From positions 186,001-250,000 of the forward strand of contig JBGALE010000002.1 in assembly GCA_044223995.1 (NCBI GenBank): DNA of 64,000 nucleotides. The letters are read 5' to 3'. The position numbers were made by a program, and so were the translations under genes. This DNA is from JACMLD01 sp044223995 (GTDB taxonomy: Bacteria > Bacteroidota > Bacteroidia > Chitinophagales > Chitinophagaceae). The notes under the pieces were generated by a model, which ran no database searches, was not told where the DNA came from, and was given only the letters and a program-made list of their open reading frames with translations. This document shows, piece after piece, positions 53,894-61,757 of this stretch (its first letter is position 1; each line of letters opens with the position of its first letter).

Positions 53894-56089
53894 CTATTTT
53901 TTCAGCAGACTTTCAAGCAAGCTGCGCACCTGCTGGTGATCTTTTGCCAGGTAACGTGCATTGGTTTCCGTTCTGCCTACCCGCACGGTAAATGCGCCGG
54001 GCGGTAATGCCCTGAACATCGATTCATCGTTCTGATCATCACCAATCGCCAGAATAAAATCGTATTGCTTGTCTTCCATCCAATACCGGAGTGCCTTTCC
54101 CTTATTAACAAATGCATGTTTTATCTCGATAGAAGTTTTTGCCCGCACTACTTCCAGCAGGTATTTTTCACTGATGGAACCAAACCCCCCGGCAAATTCA
54201 GAAAGATAACTCTCTATTTTCGTCACGCTGTTTCTTTTAAAATGCAGCACCATACTAAATTCCTTTTCTTCTATGAATGTATCTCCCGATTGTAAATTCA
54301 TCTTCCCAATGATCTGTCTCGCCGCAGTTTTCCATTCTGTTTTCAAATCGCCGCCAAGTGCCAGCGCTTTGTCTTTCTTCAATACACTTCCATATTCTGC
54401 AGCATAGTCTATATTGACTGTATTGAAACAATCCTCGAGAAAGGCAGCATTTCTGCCCGACACGATGATAACTTTTGTGTTGCTGTCGGCCGCCATATCG
54501 GATATGATCCGTAAAAGTGGTATATCCGGCACCGCAGCAGCCGGATCTGTTTGCAGGGGCACCAGTGTGCCATCGTAATCGAGAAAGAGTATTCGCTTTT
54601 TTGCAGATCTGTATTTGTCCGCAATAAAATTGACAGATGCTGTATCCAGTTCCTGTACGTTGCTTTCTTTCACTTTTGAAGATATGGTTTGCTTTAAAAT
54701 ATCTGCCACCCAGTCAAACACATCATATTTTTTTATTTTTCCCTGCATACGGACAGTCCTGGTTTTTTGTTCAGACAATTGCATATTTAATGCATTATTC
54801 ATCAGGACTGCCATTTCGGATATATTAAATGGATCGGCAATTAACGCATCTCCCAATTCCTCCCTTGCCCCGGCTTCTTTACTTAAAATCAATACACCAT
54901 CGTTTCTTATTCTTGACGATACAAATTCCTTTGCCACCAGGTTCATTCCGTCCCTGATAGGCGTAACCAGCGCAATATCGGCCGCGGCATAAAATTTTGT
55001 CAGCTCAGGAAATTCAACCTGCCGGTAATAATACTCAATAGGTTGCCATTCCTCTGTTCCATACCTGTCATTGATCTTAGCCACCAATTCATCAATCTCT
55101 TCTTTTAAAGCACAATTTTCGGGTATATCTGTCCGTGACGGTGCCACTATCATCACCATCTTCACTTTGCACTGCCAGGAAGGAAAGCGTTCGAGCAACA
55201 CTTCATATGCCCAAAGTTTATTGGCAATGCCCTTTGTATAATCAAGCCTGTCAACAGAAAGAAATGTTTTTATTACCTTCTTTGCTCCAGTAACAAGTTC
55301 ACCACCCCAGTGACTGTTGCCTTTCTGCACAGCATGCTGGTAGCGGTCAAAATCAATTCCCATTGGAAAACTTCTCAGTTTACTTATCCTGTTCCTGTAC
55401 AATACTTCATTCTGATCGCTGGGGCAGTTCAGCAACCGGGTAATAGCGCTTGAAAAATTTTCACGGTATTTGTCTATATGAAAACCTATTAAGTCCGCCC
55501 CAAGCATACCGGATAGCATTTCCTTTTGAATTGTAACCGGCAAGTGTTGCAGCTCTGACACTTTTGGAAAGGGAATATGCAGGAAAAAACCAATAGAGAT
55601 ATCCTTCCGTAACTGCCGGATATACTGCGGCAGTAATAAAAAATGATAATCATTGACCCAAACCACATCTCCCGCTTCTACTTCTTTTGCAATCTGGCTG
55701 GCATAAATCTTATTCACCCGCCTGTAACATTGCCAGGATGTTTCTGTAAAATGAACATGCTGGCAAAAACCCGTGAATAAAGGATAGATACTACTGTTGC
55801 AGCATTGCGTATAAAATCCCTGTTGCAATTCTTCCGGTAAAAAAACAGGGTGGTAACATTTCTGATGACTTAGTGTATTCTTTACTTCCAGCACCTCCGC
55901 TGAATTACCTATTTGCCCGGGGCTTCCATACCACAATACTTCATATGCACTTGTTTCATTACCGATCCTCGATGCAATGAAAGAATGTATCCCTGTAGCC
56001 ACCCCGCCAACGCTTTGACGCATTTTAATACCATCACCTGTTTTTTCAAGTGTAAATGGCAAGCGGTTGGACACAATTATCAGTTTCAT
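53894..56089 (-). CDS. Trehalose-6-phosphate synthase/phosphatase fusion (OtsA-OtsB)
   Basis: A 731-residue bifunctional enzyme making trehalose from UDP-glucose and glucose-6-phosphate. The GT20 synthase domain (about 1-475) begins IVSNRLPFTLEK and has VWVNDYHFLLLPQYIR, GFFLHIPFPKVSEL, SVDRLDYTKGIANKL and DGMNLVAKEFV. The HAD-type phosphatase domain (about 495-731) begins with LFLDYDGTLVPL at about 500 and ends with ALAIGDDQNDESMFRAL-like motif (ILAIGDDQNDESMF). The ATG overlaps the stop of the GT-A-like gene (ATGA), tying it to the preceding operon. Fused TPS/TPP is common in Bacteroidota; here its place in an export operon is what stands out. Confidence 0.95.
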   Translation of the reverse strand: MKLIIVSNRLPFTLEKTGDGIKMRQSVGGVATGIHSFIASRIGNETSAYEVLWYGSPGQIGNSAEVLEVKNTLSHQKCYHPVFLPEELQQGFYTQCCNSSIYPLFTGFCQHVHFTETSWQCYRRVNKIYASQIAKEVEAGDVVWVNDYHFLLLPQYIRQLRKDISIGFFLHIPFPKVSELQHLPVTIQKEMLSGMLGADLIGFHIDKYRENFSSAITRLLNCPSDQNEVLYRNRISKLRSFPMGIDFDRYQHAVQKGNSHWGGELVTGAKKVIKTFLSVDRLDYTKGIANKLWAYEVLLERFPSWQCKVKMVMIVAPSRTDIPENCALKEEIDELVAKINDRYGTEEWQPIEYYYRQVEFPELTKFYAAADIALVTPIRDGMNLVAKEFVSSRIRNDGVLILSKEAGAREELGDALIADPFNISEMAVLMNNALNMQLSEQKTRTVRMQGKIKKYDVFDWVADILKQTISSKVKESNVQELDTASVNFIADKYRSAKKRILFLDYDGTLVPLQTDPAAAVPDIPLLRIISDMAADSNTKVIIVSGRNAAFLEDCFNTVNIDYAAEYGSVLKKDKALALGGDLKTEWKTAARQIIGKMNLQSGDTFIEEKEFSMVLHFKRNSVTKIESYLSEFAGGFGSISEKYLLEVVRAKTSIEIKHAFVNKGKALRYWMEDKQYDFILAIGDDQNDESMFRALPPGAFTVRVGRTETNARYLAKDHQQVRSLLESLLKK

Positions 56090-57021
56090 GCTAAGACGGT
56101 TGAGGACGGAGAGATATCCACCAGGTGCTCGTCAAATATTTTCTTTACCAATTGGTGTTTGGAAGGATAATCTTTTCTCAACCGGCTTTCGAGCAGCAGA
56201 CAATACCGCTCATTCCTTTTGCAATATCCATACAGGTGTATAAAAAAGGTGTCCTTTGGTGCCCGCACAAACCTGTCCAGTCCCTGCGCCTGCCATGTCG
56301 TGACCGTTTCGTCTTCGCTTTTCAGCAACGTGTATACATCCAGCTTTTTTTCATATGCCCGGCTGCAATAGAAGACCTGTTCAAAAAAAGTATTGAACAA
56401 ACCTGCCTGTATCTTAGATATATGCTCCATGTTGGTGTTAACAAAATCAAATACTTCACTGGAAAAATTTTTGAAAAAAAGATAGTCTGTACCGCCTGCC
56501 ACGCCCATATTGTATGCATTTATCCTTTTAAATGTCCGGGCGTAACTGACAATATGATCAGGCATAAAATGAAAGTTCTTTCTTATGTCTTTGTAAAGAC
56601 GCTGGTAAAACGCATACCCGAATTCCTTATGCTGTGCTACCAAAGGCTTCGACATCAGTTCCTCAGGAAATTTACTCCAGATAAAAAAATCACTGTCCAC
56701 ATGCAGGAACGGCTCATCCATCATCCCGTATGCATACACTTTTCCCAGCGCCCACAACTCGGGCGAATATCCGTCGAGTGAATCAAGTACTACATGCACT
56801 TTCGTATAGGGAAGTTCCAGTAAATCAACAAGCAATTCTTTTCCTCTCTTATCAGTCACTAATTCTATGTCACTGTAAAATTTGGACAGTTGCCAAAAAC
56901 TGTATACCCAACTCATAAAGTAATAAGATTGGTTGAGCCAGCCACCATTCGGGCGGTTGTCCCGATCACCCTTGTACGACTGCTCAAAAGGTTTCGTCCA
57001 AAACGACTGTATTATTTTCAT
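56086..57021 (-). CDS. GT-A-like glycosyltransferase-related protein (possibly DUF6734)
   Basis: A 311-residue soluble protein. The N-terminal half looks like a GT-A nucleotide-sugar fold, with a DxD-type motif in EPFLHVDSDFFIW near residue 108, preceded by WALGKVYAYGMMDE; further on, INAYNMGVAGGTDYLFF resembles the acceptor-loop region (xxFNxGV) of capsular-sugar-type transferases. I believe it fits DUF6734 but cannot confirm. It overlaps the condensation-domain gene by 38 bases and the OtsAB gene by four, so all three are probably co-translated. Sugar donor and acceptor are unknown. Confidence 0.7.
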   Translation of the reverse strand: MKIIQSFWTKPFEQSYKGDRDNRPNGGWLNQSYYFMSWVYSFWQLSKFYSDIELVTDKRGKELLVDLLELPYTKVHVVLDSLDGYSPELWALGKVYAYGMMDEPFLHVDSDFFIWSKFPEELMSKPLVAQHKEFGYAFYQRLYKDIRKNFHFMPDHIVSYARTFKRINAYNMGVAGGTDYLFFKNFSSEVFDFVNTNMEHISKIQAGLFNTFFEQVFYCSRAYEKKLDVYTLLKSEDETVTTWQAQGLDRFVRAPKDTFFIHLYGYCKRNERYCLLLESRLRKDYPSKHQLVKKIFDEHLVDISPSSTVLA

Positions 57022-58456
57022 AACGGTTTTCTTTTAACAGGTTGACTTTAATTTGATCAGCTACCAGTTCTGCAACGGTAATATCTTTCTCCTGTAAAAT
57101 CTTATCCACAAGATTACAATAGCAGCGTTGCATACATTCAATCATTCCGGGTGTAAATACATCTGTGTCGTAGAGCCAGTTGAATTCAATACAATTGCTG
57201 TAATTATTAATGACTGCAGAGAGCGCGTAACATGACCGGTTGGCTTTTTCATGAGACCCATTTAACGGCTGACCGTTGTTCATCTCATTACTTCTCATAT
57301 CCGAATAATTCAGGTAGAGGCTGGTATATTTTGGCACATTGAAACCTTCGTATTGCTTTTCCTGGTAAATAGGATGCCGGAATGCCTGGATAAACACTTC
57401 GTATACTTTCATCATCATAGCAGCAACGGAGTCACCAGCGGTAATTTGAATATCCAGGTATATCTTACACATCAGGTGCCCCACCAGGTTTTGTGTTCTC
57501 AAAGATCTCCTGTCATTCACTGATGTAGCCATTAAAGACATATCCTGGTTGTTCAATACTTTAAAAAGCAAGCCAAAACATGCCGTCATAAATACAAACG
57601 GGGTCACTTTATAATACCTTGCTGCTTCGTTTAATCGTTTACTTACTTCAGCAGAAAAAAAATAGCGAAACGAATTAGCACCCTGCACAGGCGTATCACA
57701 CAAAAACCTGTTGGTATCAATTTGCCCGGCTAATATATCTTCGATACCTGTTATCGACCGCATTGCTGCATAGCCTTGATAGAAATCGAGGAATGACAAT
57801 AAAGGATATTTCTGAAATTTTGCCATCCAGAAAGCATGTTGCCGATGGCCGCTGTTGCCGGTTACAAACTCGTTTTGTACCCGGGAATGTTCAGCCACAT
57901 TGTAATCTATTGACGGTAAGCCGGAGGAGTGTCCATATTTATGAACCCGGTAGAGCCCTACCAGTTCCTTTTTAATAATATCAAGCGATTTGGCATCTGA
58001 TATAATATGATGAATAATACACACCAGCCAGAATTCCCGTTTAGTAACCTTGAACAGCATTGATTTGATAAGCGGTCCTTTTTCAAGACGGCAAACGCAA
58101 TTGATCGCTTCCCGTGTTTGTTCTTTAATATACTCATCTTTTACCGCAAGAGCGCTGATATCAAAAACACCGGTATCGTAGAAATAAAATTTGTACGGTG
58201 ATATCTTCTGCCACAGCGTGCCGTTCTCCTCGAAAAAAGTTGTGCGCAAAATATCATGTCGTTCAACCAGGTCGCGATATGCTTTTTCAAAGGCGCTGAA
58301 TGAAAGATCCCTGAACTTAATGCTCAGGCTGAGTATCTCTGGTTCCTGGAAAACGCTTTGTTCCAAATCAAGCCTTCGCTGGTGATTCCAGTTCAATACC
58401 TGCAGACCTGATGCTTCATAGATTTTATCACCAGCCAGGTTTTCACTTGTAGCCAT
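56984..58456 (-). CDS. Stand-alone condensation-domain protein
   Basis: A 490-residue protein of the NRPS condensation/acyltransferase superfamily, without adenylation or carrier domains. It has the catalytic motif HHIISDA (His149, His150, Asp154) near the usual position, an RHDILRTTFFEENG region (about 84) matching C-domain motif C2, and the later YFFSAEVSKRLNEAARYYKVTPFVFMTACFGLLF and NDRRSLRTQNLVGHLMCKIY blocks (like NRxxx...GxFxN). Free-standing members condense acyl groups or amino acids onto amines or hydroxyls. ATG 58456 was chosen; an in-frame TTG at 58480, directly after the upstream stop codon, is possible. No NRPS genes are in the window. Confidence 0.85.
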   Translation of the reverse strand: MATSENLAGDKIYEASGLQVLNWNHQRRLDLEQSVFQEPEILSLSIKFRDLSFSAFEKAYRDLVERHDILRTTFFEENGTLWQKISPYKFYFYDTGVFDISALAVKDEYIKEQTREAINCVCRLEKGPLIKSMLFKVTKREFWLVCIIHHIISDAKSLDIIKKELVGLYRVHKYGHSSGLPSIDYNVAEHSRVQNEFVTGNSGHRQHAFWMAKFQKYPLLSFLDFYQGYAAMRSITGIEDILAGQIDTNRFLCDTPVQGANSFRYFFSAEVSKRLNEAARYYKVTPFVFMTACFGLLFKVLNNQDMSLMATSVNDRRSLRTQNLVGHLMCKIYLDIQITAGDSVAAMMMKVYEVFIQAFRHPIYQEKQYEGFNVPKYTSLYLNYSDMRSNEMNNGQPLNGSHEKANRSCYALSAVINNYSNCIEFNWLYDTDVFTPGMIECMQRCYCNLVDKILQEKDITVAELVADQIKVNLLKENRYENNTVVLDETF

Positions 58457-58480
58457 GGTTTGATTTTTTTCGGCGGTCAA

Positions 58481-59110
58481 TTATTGTTTTACGACTTCCT
58501 TTACTGTACCCTTGTAGAGTACCGGGTTAAATTCAACTTCATTGTACATCTTCATCTGCCGGTAAATCTTCATTTTTAGTTTGCCCGAAGCAATGTCTTC
58601 AATCAGCCAGTTAATGGCACAAAGCAGATCATGCAACTGGTTGTCCAGTACATTTTTCCGTTGCCAGCATTTTTCCAGGTGAGCCGGTGTAATATCGTCT
58701 CTTGTTAGCTCCGCATCTATATGATATATTTTTAAAGCCAGTATCGACAAACGGTCAATGGCCCAGCCGATGCTTTCAGTATTGTGCCGTGCATAAGGCA
58801 GGCAATCGACAGCCTGGTATTTAACAACAAACCAGTCATCTATTTTCTCCACCATATTTGTTCTTTCCTGGTTCAGCGCATCTATTCGCCGCTTTATGGC
58901 CAATGCATACGGTGGGTGTATAGATGGCTCCCGGATAATATCTTCCAAATGCCACTGAACCGTATCGATCCAGCATTTCCAGAACAATATATCTCTAAAA
59001 GAATAGGCGGCATAAGGGCTTTCAGCCGCGGCGTTTACATCATCACAGATATGGTACATGCGGATACATTGCACAAATACCTGGTAATAATTCTCGGCAT
59101 AAGAAATCAT
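58481..59110 (-). CDS. DUF4254 domain-containing protein
   Basis: A 209-residue, mainly alpha-helical soluble protein. It matches the DUF4254 pattern as I recall it: an N-terminal NYYQVFVQCIRMYHICDDVN, a helical core with LFWKCWIDTVQWHLEDIIR, NQERTNMVEKIDDWF and a C-terminal DDITPAHLEKCWQRKNVLDNQLHDL. The function of the family is unknown, but members in Bacteroidota often neighbour GT9-type glycosyltransferase genes, as here (the GT9-like gene is 58 bases upstream). Confidence 0.8.
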   Translation of the reverse strand: MISYAENYYQVFVQCIRMYHICDDVNAAAESPYAAYSFRDILFWKCWIDTVQWHLEDIIREPSIHPPYALAIKRRIDALNQERTNMVEKIDDWFVVKYQAVDCLPYARHNTESIGWAIDRLSILALKIYHIDAELTRDDITPAHLEKCWQRKNVLDNQLHDLLCAINWLIEDIASGKLKMKIYRQMKMYNEVEFNPVLYKGTVKEVVKQ

Positions 59111-59168
59111 ACTGTTACTATTTAAAATGAGTATTCAGTCTTCTGAAACTTTTCAAAAGCTTTGTACA

Positions 59169-60974
59169 CTATTCGGCAACGGGCTCCAAAACGGTTTGTT
59201 TCAGTAATGCTGTGTTGTTTTCAATAAAAGAGATAAGTATATCTGCAGAAAATTGATCGACAGGTAAAGTTGTTTCGCAGTAATCATGGTGACCTGTTGC
59301 ACATTGGCCGAGTTTCCTGATCACTTTACCACCATCGCCATCTTTACACAATACCGCGCATTTAACCAAACTGCCCAGCCACCAGTCGCGCGGATGATAA
59401 TCGTTTACTATGCCCTCAAAGTTTCCTGTATACACAATGAGCGAAGGCAGTTTGTCCTTATCAATGATGCCGTGATTCTTAAAATAGGTATAAGCAAAAC
59501 TGGCCAGGTGCATAACACCCGTACAGGGACCGATAACCGCGCTAACATATTTACTGCACAAAAGGTGAAGATCCTGGCGTATGCCAAATTGCTCTGCCAC
59601 AATTATTCTTGTTTCATCCGCTACACCATATCTTGCCACCAGGTTTTTTTTCTTCCCGGTCCCCTTTTCATCAAAAAGCAGTACCCGTATATTGGGTAGC
59701 GACAGCATCCATTGCAAAACATCGTTAAATACATTGGAAGGCAAAGTCTTTCCCATGGTCGATGCACCCTCCGGGAGGATCACAATTCTTTCATTTTCTC
59801 CCACACCATTTGCTTCAAACCATTTATCCGCCCATTGCCTTTGTTCACTCGTTACCACTATCTCCTTATCGGAAGTCCTCAGCCAGTTTGCTGCGGTGGA
59901 TGCTTTTTTTCCCGCGGCCATGGAAGCAACCAGTAGTGAATAATTCCACTGGTGGCCATCAGTGATACTCTTCGTATCCAGCATATTATTATAATAATAA
60001 ACAGCAGCCGACGGAAGTAAATGGGGGTGTTTGCCGTCAAAATAAGCCAGCAGTTTAAAAATTGAATCGGGATGACAGAGTATTAAATCATAGGAGGAAA
60101 AATTAATTTCATCCCAAGCATTGTTGGTAAAGCTGCTGTTGCTGTCGAAAGAACCGTCAAATATCTCTTTCAGTTTCCTGTATACTTTTTTATTACAGCA
60201 ATTAACACGGTATACAGCGTTCCTGCTGATACTGTGAACGGTTTTCCTCGTATTGTATAAAAACCACACGCACGCATCACCTATAAAAAATTTCCGGTGA
60301 TGATCATCCAGTACCAGTATCTTTTTTATTTCCTTCCCCAGCAATTCCGCATTGTTCCTGTGTATTTTTTTTATGACATCACTATACAGGTTTTCATAGG
60401 CTTCTTTGCGGAACCCTTCAAAGCATTGATCGAGCTCCAGTTTGAGTTCGTTAAATTCATTCTCTGCTTCCGGGCTAAGCACAGTTTCACCGATATCATT
60501 GCGGAACAGGTGGTAAACTGATTCAAATAAATACTTATCGCCTTTATAAACATGCAAACTCATTATCCTGAACGGCAGGTTTGTAATTTCCCACAAACAG
60601 CTGTTTAAGTGAGCCTTTAGCTCATCCTGCAACAATGGATGACAAATGACCAGGTCGTACTGAAGAAAATCGATCTCATGCAGTTGCCGGCTGGATACCA
60701 ATTTGTCGATTGAGTCATCATAAAATAACCCCGAACCTGGCTTCCAAATATGTTTATATTGAAAACGCCCCCTGTCATTAATTGTAATGGCTCCATCCTT
60801 ATAAACATTCCTGAGCAGGAAAACCAGTAAATACAGGTGTTTCACAAAGTGATCGTACAACTGGTTAAAATGCACCGAATCATAGAGATCATGCAGGATA
60901 AGTACATTCTTGTATTCCTTTACTTCGGGGTTATAACCATTCCGTTGTCTAATTTCTTTCTGTGGCTGCTCCAT
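59169..60974 (-). CDS. GT9-like (heptosyltransferase-type) protein
   Basis: A 601-residue protein whose C-terminal half (about 375-555) looks like the donor-binding domain of family-9 glycosyltransferases: RIVILPEGASTMGKTLPSNVF (ExG-type motif), IRVLLFDEKGTG and SAVIGPCTGVMHLASFAYTYF around residues 470-495 (equivalent to GPDTGxMHLA). The N-terminal 350 residues, with YKNVLILHDLYDSVHFNQLYDHFV and repeats of LVICHPLLQDELKAHL / DLILCHPDSIFKLL, could be a divergent acceptor domain. No membrane segments. It lies 57 bases after the HlyD-like gene and 58 before DUF4254. Sugar and acceptor are unknown. Confidence 0.75.
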   Translation of the reverse strand: MEQPQKEIRQRNGYNPEVKEYKNVLILHDLYDSVHFNQLYDHFVKHLYLLVFLLRNVYKDGAITINDRGRFQYKHIWKPGSGLFYDDSIDKLVSSRQLHEIDFLQYDLVICHPLLQDELKAHLNSCLWEITNLPFRIMSLHVYKGDKYLFESVYHLFRNDIGETVLSPEAENEFNELKLELDQCFEGFRKEAYENLYSDVIKKIHRNNAELLGKEIKKILVLDDHHRKFFIGDACVWFLYNTRKTVHSISRNAVYRVNCCNKKVYRKLKEIFDGSFDSNSSFTNNAWDEINFSSYDLILCHPDSIFKLLAYFDGKHPHLLPSAAVYYYNNMLDTKSITDGHQWNYSLLVASMAAGKKASTAANWLRTSDKEIVVTSEQRQWADKWFEANGVGENERIVILPEGASTMGKTLPSNVFNDVLQWMLSLPNIRVLLFDEKGTGKKKNLVARYGVADETRIIVAEQFGIRQDLHLLCSKYVSAVIGPCTGVMHLASFAYTYFKNHGIIDKDKLPSLIVYTGNFEGIVNDYHPRDWWLGSLVKCAVLCKDGDGGKVIRKLGQCATGHHDYCETTLPVDQFSADILISFIENNTALLKQTVLEPVAE

Positions 60975-61031
60975 ATATATGCGCGGTTTATATTGAATTG
61001 AATGATTGCTTTATTACTGATGGCCGCAGTA

Positions 61032-61745
61032 TTATTTTGTCAGGAGGCTGCCAAACATTCGCTGAAAAAGATTTTTGTCTGCAAGTATCACCTCTGCGGT
61101 TCCCTGTGCAAAGCGTTGCGGAAAAATCTTTTTACCTTCTGTGGTCACCATTCCGTTTACGAGTTTAATTTCTGCGCGGATGCCATTTTCGAAGTCCATG
61201 GGAATGAGATCGTTTATCTGCCCTTTGAGTTTACCATACTCAGCAGATGGGAACGCATCAAGGGTAATCAATACCATTTGGCCCTTCCTCACATTCCCCA
61301 GGCCTTTTGATGGAAGGTCGAGGTATACATCATAGGAAGAATCCGGTGGCTCTACCATAATGATAGAGCGTTGCGGGTTCTCCACTGTTCCGTGTGTCAG
61401 TAATACTTTCCCATTCAACGGGCTTATTTCTGCCTGGAAATTGCTATCGACAAGATTCAATTCTGTTATCAGTGTGTCGCCAACATGAACCGACTGGTTG
61501 TGTTTCACGTACAGCTTGTGTACCTGTGGCCCGTTCCTGTACCAGCTAATCTTATATGGCTGGCTCCTGCTGGCAACGATCACTTTTGATAATATCACAT
61601 CAGGATATTGGATAATAAAAGAACAGAGTGTAAATATGGCCAATAGCAAAAACATCACCAGTATGCCCCAACGGGCAATGCGTGGTGGCACAATGCCTAT
61701 GATAAAATCGCTTTCGCGTTGGTATTGACCGGTGGTGATGGGCAT
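61032..61745 (-). CDS. HlyD-family adaptor, unusually short
   Basis: Membrane-fusion partner of the C39 ABC exporter encoded 12 bases upstream. The 237 residues have a cytoplasmic N-terminus, one membrane helix (about 28-50, ILVMFLLLAIFTLCSFIIQYPDV), a lipoyl-like pair of half-motifs (YVKHNQSVHVGDTLI and ISPLNGKVLLTHGTVENPQRSI) and a beta-barrel domain (about 135-235). The long coiled-coil hairpin that normally separates the lipoyl halves and reaches the outer-membrane channel is missing, so the protein is about half the usual size (roughly 380-450). There is no frameshift or stop in the reading frame, so it looks like a genuine compact variant. Confidence 0.82.
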   Translation of the reverse strand: MPITTGQYQRESDFIIGIVPPRIARWGILVMFLLLAIFTLCSFIIQYPDVILSKVIVASRSQPYKISWYRNGPQVHKLYVKHNQSVHVGDTLITELNLVDSNFQAEISPLNGKVLLTHGTVENPQRSIIMVEPPDSSYDVYLDLPSKGLGNVRKGQMVLITLDAFPSAEYGKLKGQINDLIPMDFENGIRAEIKLVNGMVTTEGKKIFPQRFAQGTAEVILADKNLFQRMFGSLLTK

Positions 61746-61757
61746 ACACTAAAATTG

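Noticed and set aside
53831..53938. Short plus-strand frame of about 35 codons downstream of the OtsAB gene
   Set aside because: It runs into the antisense of OtsAB, has no leader-like features and no conserved pattern.
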